Origin: Pseudohongiella sp. O18
GTDB taxonomy: Bacteria; Pseudomonadota; Gammaproteobacteria; Pseudomonadales; Pseudohongiellaceae
Length of the DNA: 64,000 nt
Direction of reading: 5' to 3'
Assembly: GCF_021729085.1 (NCBI RefSeq)
Contig: NZ_JAJSAR010000001.1
Location: forward strand, 1,240,001-1,304,000
Made by a program: the position numbers and the translations under genes. A model generated the notes under the pieces. The model was not told where the DNA came from, searched no databases, and saw only the letters and a program-made list of their open reading frames with translations. Shown one piece after another: positions 61,147 through 64,000 of this stretch. How positions within the stretch are numbered: the first letter of the stretch is position 1; each line of letters starts with the position of its first letter.

Positions 61147-61166
<20 letters not shown>
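59124..61166 (+). CDS. Hybrid REC-PAS-histidine kinase-REC protein
   Basis: 680 residues, soluble. N-terminal receiver (about 3-118) with Asp52 in VVSDLLMPVMDGY. A coiled linker (about 135-170) joins a PAS/PAC domain (about 172-295; WDWDVTKDRRWWGGG, YRFRRADGSWAHVEDRG). The kinase acceptor is His316 in GGIAHDFNNLLTVVLGNAE, of the HDFNN type. The ATPase domain has LNLCVNARDAMPDGG, DTGAGI and GKGSGLGLAMVYGF. A C-terminal receiver (about 555-675) has Asp611 in LLFTDVQMSGMNG. The first receiver may accept phosphate from the upstream kinase. No DNA-binding domain. Confidence 0.93.
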
Positions 61167-63455
<2,289 letters not shown>

Positions 63456-63500
63456 GCAGGCGCTGAGCTGCAGCTGGCCGCATACTGATCGGCCGGTCAG

Positions 63501-63537
63501 AAAAAAAGGCGACCCCACATAGCGAGGTCGCCTTTTT
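63501..63537 (+). terminator. Intrinsic terminator after icd
   Basis: GGCGACC (63508-63514) pairs with GGTCGCC (63526-63532) and is extended by an A-run and a T-run, so it can work in both directions, also for the convergent Asp-rich gene. Confidence 0.92.
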
Positions 63538-63635
63538 CACATCCATGTGACACATCCGTGTCAATTCATCCGTGTTTCAGTCTTCCCCTTGAGAACTGCT
63601 TTTAAATGTTCCCGTCAGGTGCACAGCTTTGCCTG

Positions 63636-64000
63636 TCAGGCCGTGCCGTCATCTGACATGTCATCGTCAGAGTCGTCCGATGAATCATCGGTGTCATCAT
63701 CATCAACGAAACCGTCGTCATCCGTATCCTGTTCATCATCGATAAAGCCATCGTTGTCATCGTCAATTTCCAGTGCCGTATCGGAAACTGTCAGTCCGCG
63801 AACGGCGACCAGACCCAGCATGCCGTTGTACCAGTCGCTGATATCAAGCGGATTGCCTTCCGGGACAGTAAGTACTACGCCCAGCTGATAGAGCCCCTCC
63901 GGCAGAAACTCAACATCAACAACGTCGATCTGGAACAGGTTGGCGGGCTCTGTATCGGCCACGTCACTGATGGAAACCGCCTGAAGAACAGCATCCGGAC
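63636..64000 (-). CDS. Asp-rich secreted protein, C-terminal part (runs off the right edge)
   Basis: The minus-strand frame is open from the window edge to the stop at 63636, about 121 residues, so the start is outside; the GTG at 63962 is internal. The first part is beta-rich (FQIDVVDVEFLPEGLYQLGVVL in meaning). The last 45 residues are dominated by Asp, with two DxDxDG-type loops (DDDNDGFIDD and DTDDDGFVDD), the calcium-binding pattern of thrombospondin type-3 repeats. It is probably exported and calcium-binding. Function unknown. Confidence 0.7.
   Translation of the reverse strand, partial: PDAVLQAVSISDVADTEPANLFQIDVVDVEFLPEGLYQLGVVLTVPEGNPLDISDWYNGMLGLVAVRGLTVSDTALEIDDDNDGFIDDEQDTDDDGFVDDDDTDDSSDDSDDDMSDDGTA

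Overview
The window looks like chromosomal DNA from a free-living, probably marine, aerobic gammaproteobacterium. The reasons are the family mix: Mpl, UbiX, TrhO, monomeric NADP-isocitrate dehydrogenase, PPi-dependent phosphofructokinase, the DUF2390, DUF1653, DUF3014, DUF3301 and DUF3450 proteins, the RLAN-type RimK-like ligase and an FeS-type photolyase. A Pseudohongiella/OM182-like lineage is a guess only. I see no rRNA, tRNA, CRISPR array, transposase or phage gene. Genes are densely packed, with many ATGA start/stop overlaps.

Layout. 1-19.8 kb: the 5' end of a PPi-phosphofructokinase gene, then housekeeping and stress genes (UbiX, Mpl, a LON-domain protein, CheW, a secreted trypsin-like protease, two peroxiredoxins, dienelactone hydrolase, CoA-type Nudix hydrolase, a TonB-dependent receptor, SDR, SlyD, VOC and aldehyde dehydrogenase, RecQ, TrhO). 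19.9-21.2 kb: an unusual secreted His/Asp-rich protein with an internal DNA repeat. 21.4-27.5 kb: a five-gene oligopeptide ABC operon in which the second permease carries an extra fibronectin-III-like domain. 27.6-28.4 kb: a DUF3450 protein with tandem terminators.

28.4-39.0 kb is the most unusual neighbourhood. A RimK gene faces left. A rightward run follows: a membrane glycosyltransferase candidate, GT2, an SMR-like transporter, an M16 zinc peptidase and its degenerate partner, SURF1, and an RLAN/RimK-like ATP-grasp ligase. This run converges, with a 4-bp overlap, on a GNAT-peptidase C39 fusion. Peptide-bond-making, peptide-cutting and N-acetylating functions therefore sit side by side. This is my candidate for an under-described peptide or protein modification module.

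39.0-48.7 kb: OmpA-like lipoprotein, lipocalin, FeS photolyase and an MCP with a His-rich membrane sensor, then a Tat-exported PhoX-like phosphatase, the Bfd/Bfr iron-storage pair with Fur-like sites, an epoxide-hydrolase-like enzyme and a DUF3301 protein. 48.7-57.2 kb: divergent alkylsulfatase and penicillin-acylase-type lipoprotein genes, then a leftward redox group (NosR-like flavoprotein/ferredoxin, OhrR-like MarR regulator, monohaem cytochrome c) with a 16-bp perfect palindrome in front of the cytochrome gene. 57.3-61.2 kb: a tightly coupled phosphorelay cassette (PAS histidine kinase, single-domain receiver, REC-PAS-kinase-REC hybrid). 61.2-64 kb: monomeric isocitrate dehydrogenase with a good promoter and terminator, then the 3' end of an Asp-rich, probably calcium-binding, secreted protein that runs off the window.

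All family assignments come from reading motifs and recalled family signatures. No database search was run.
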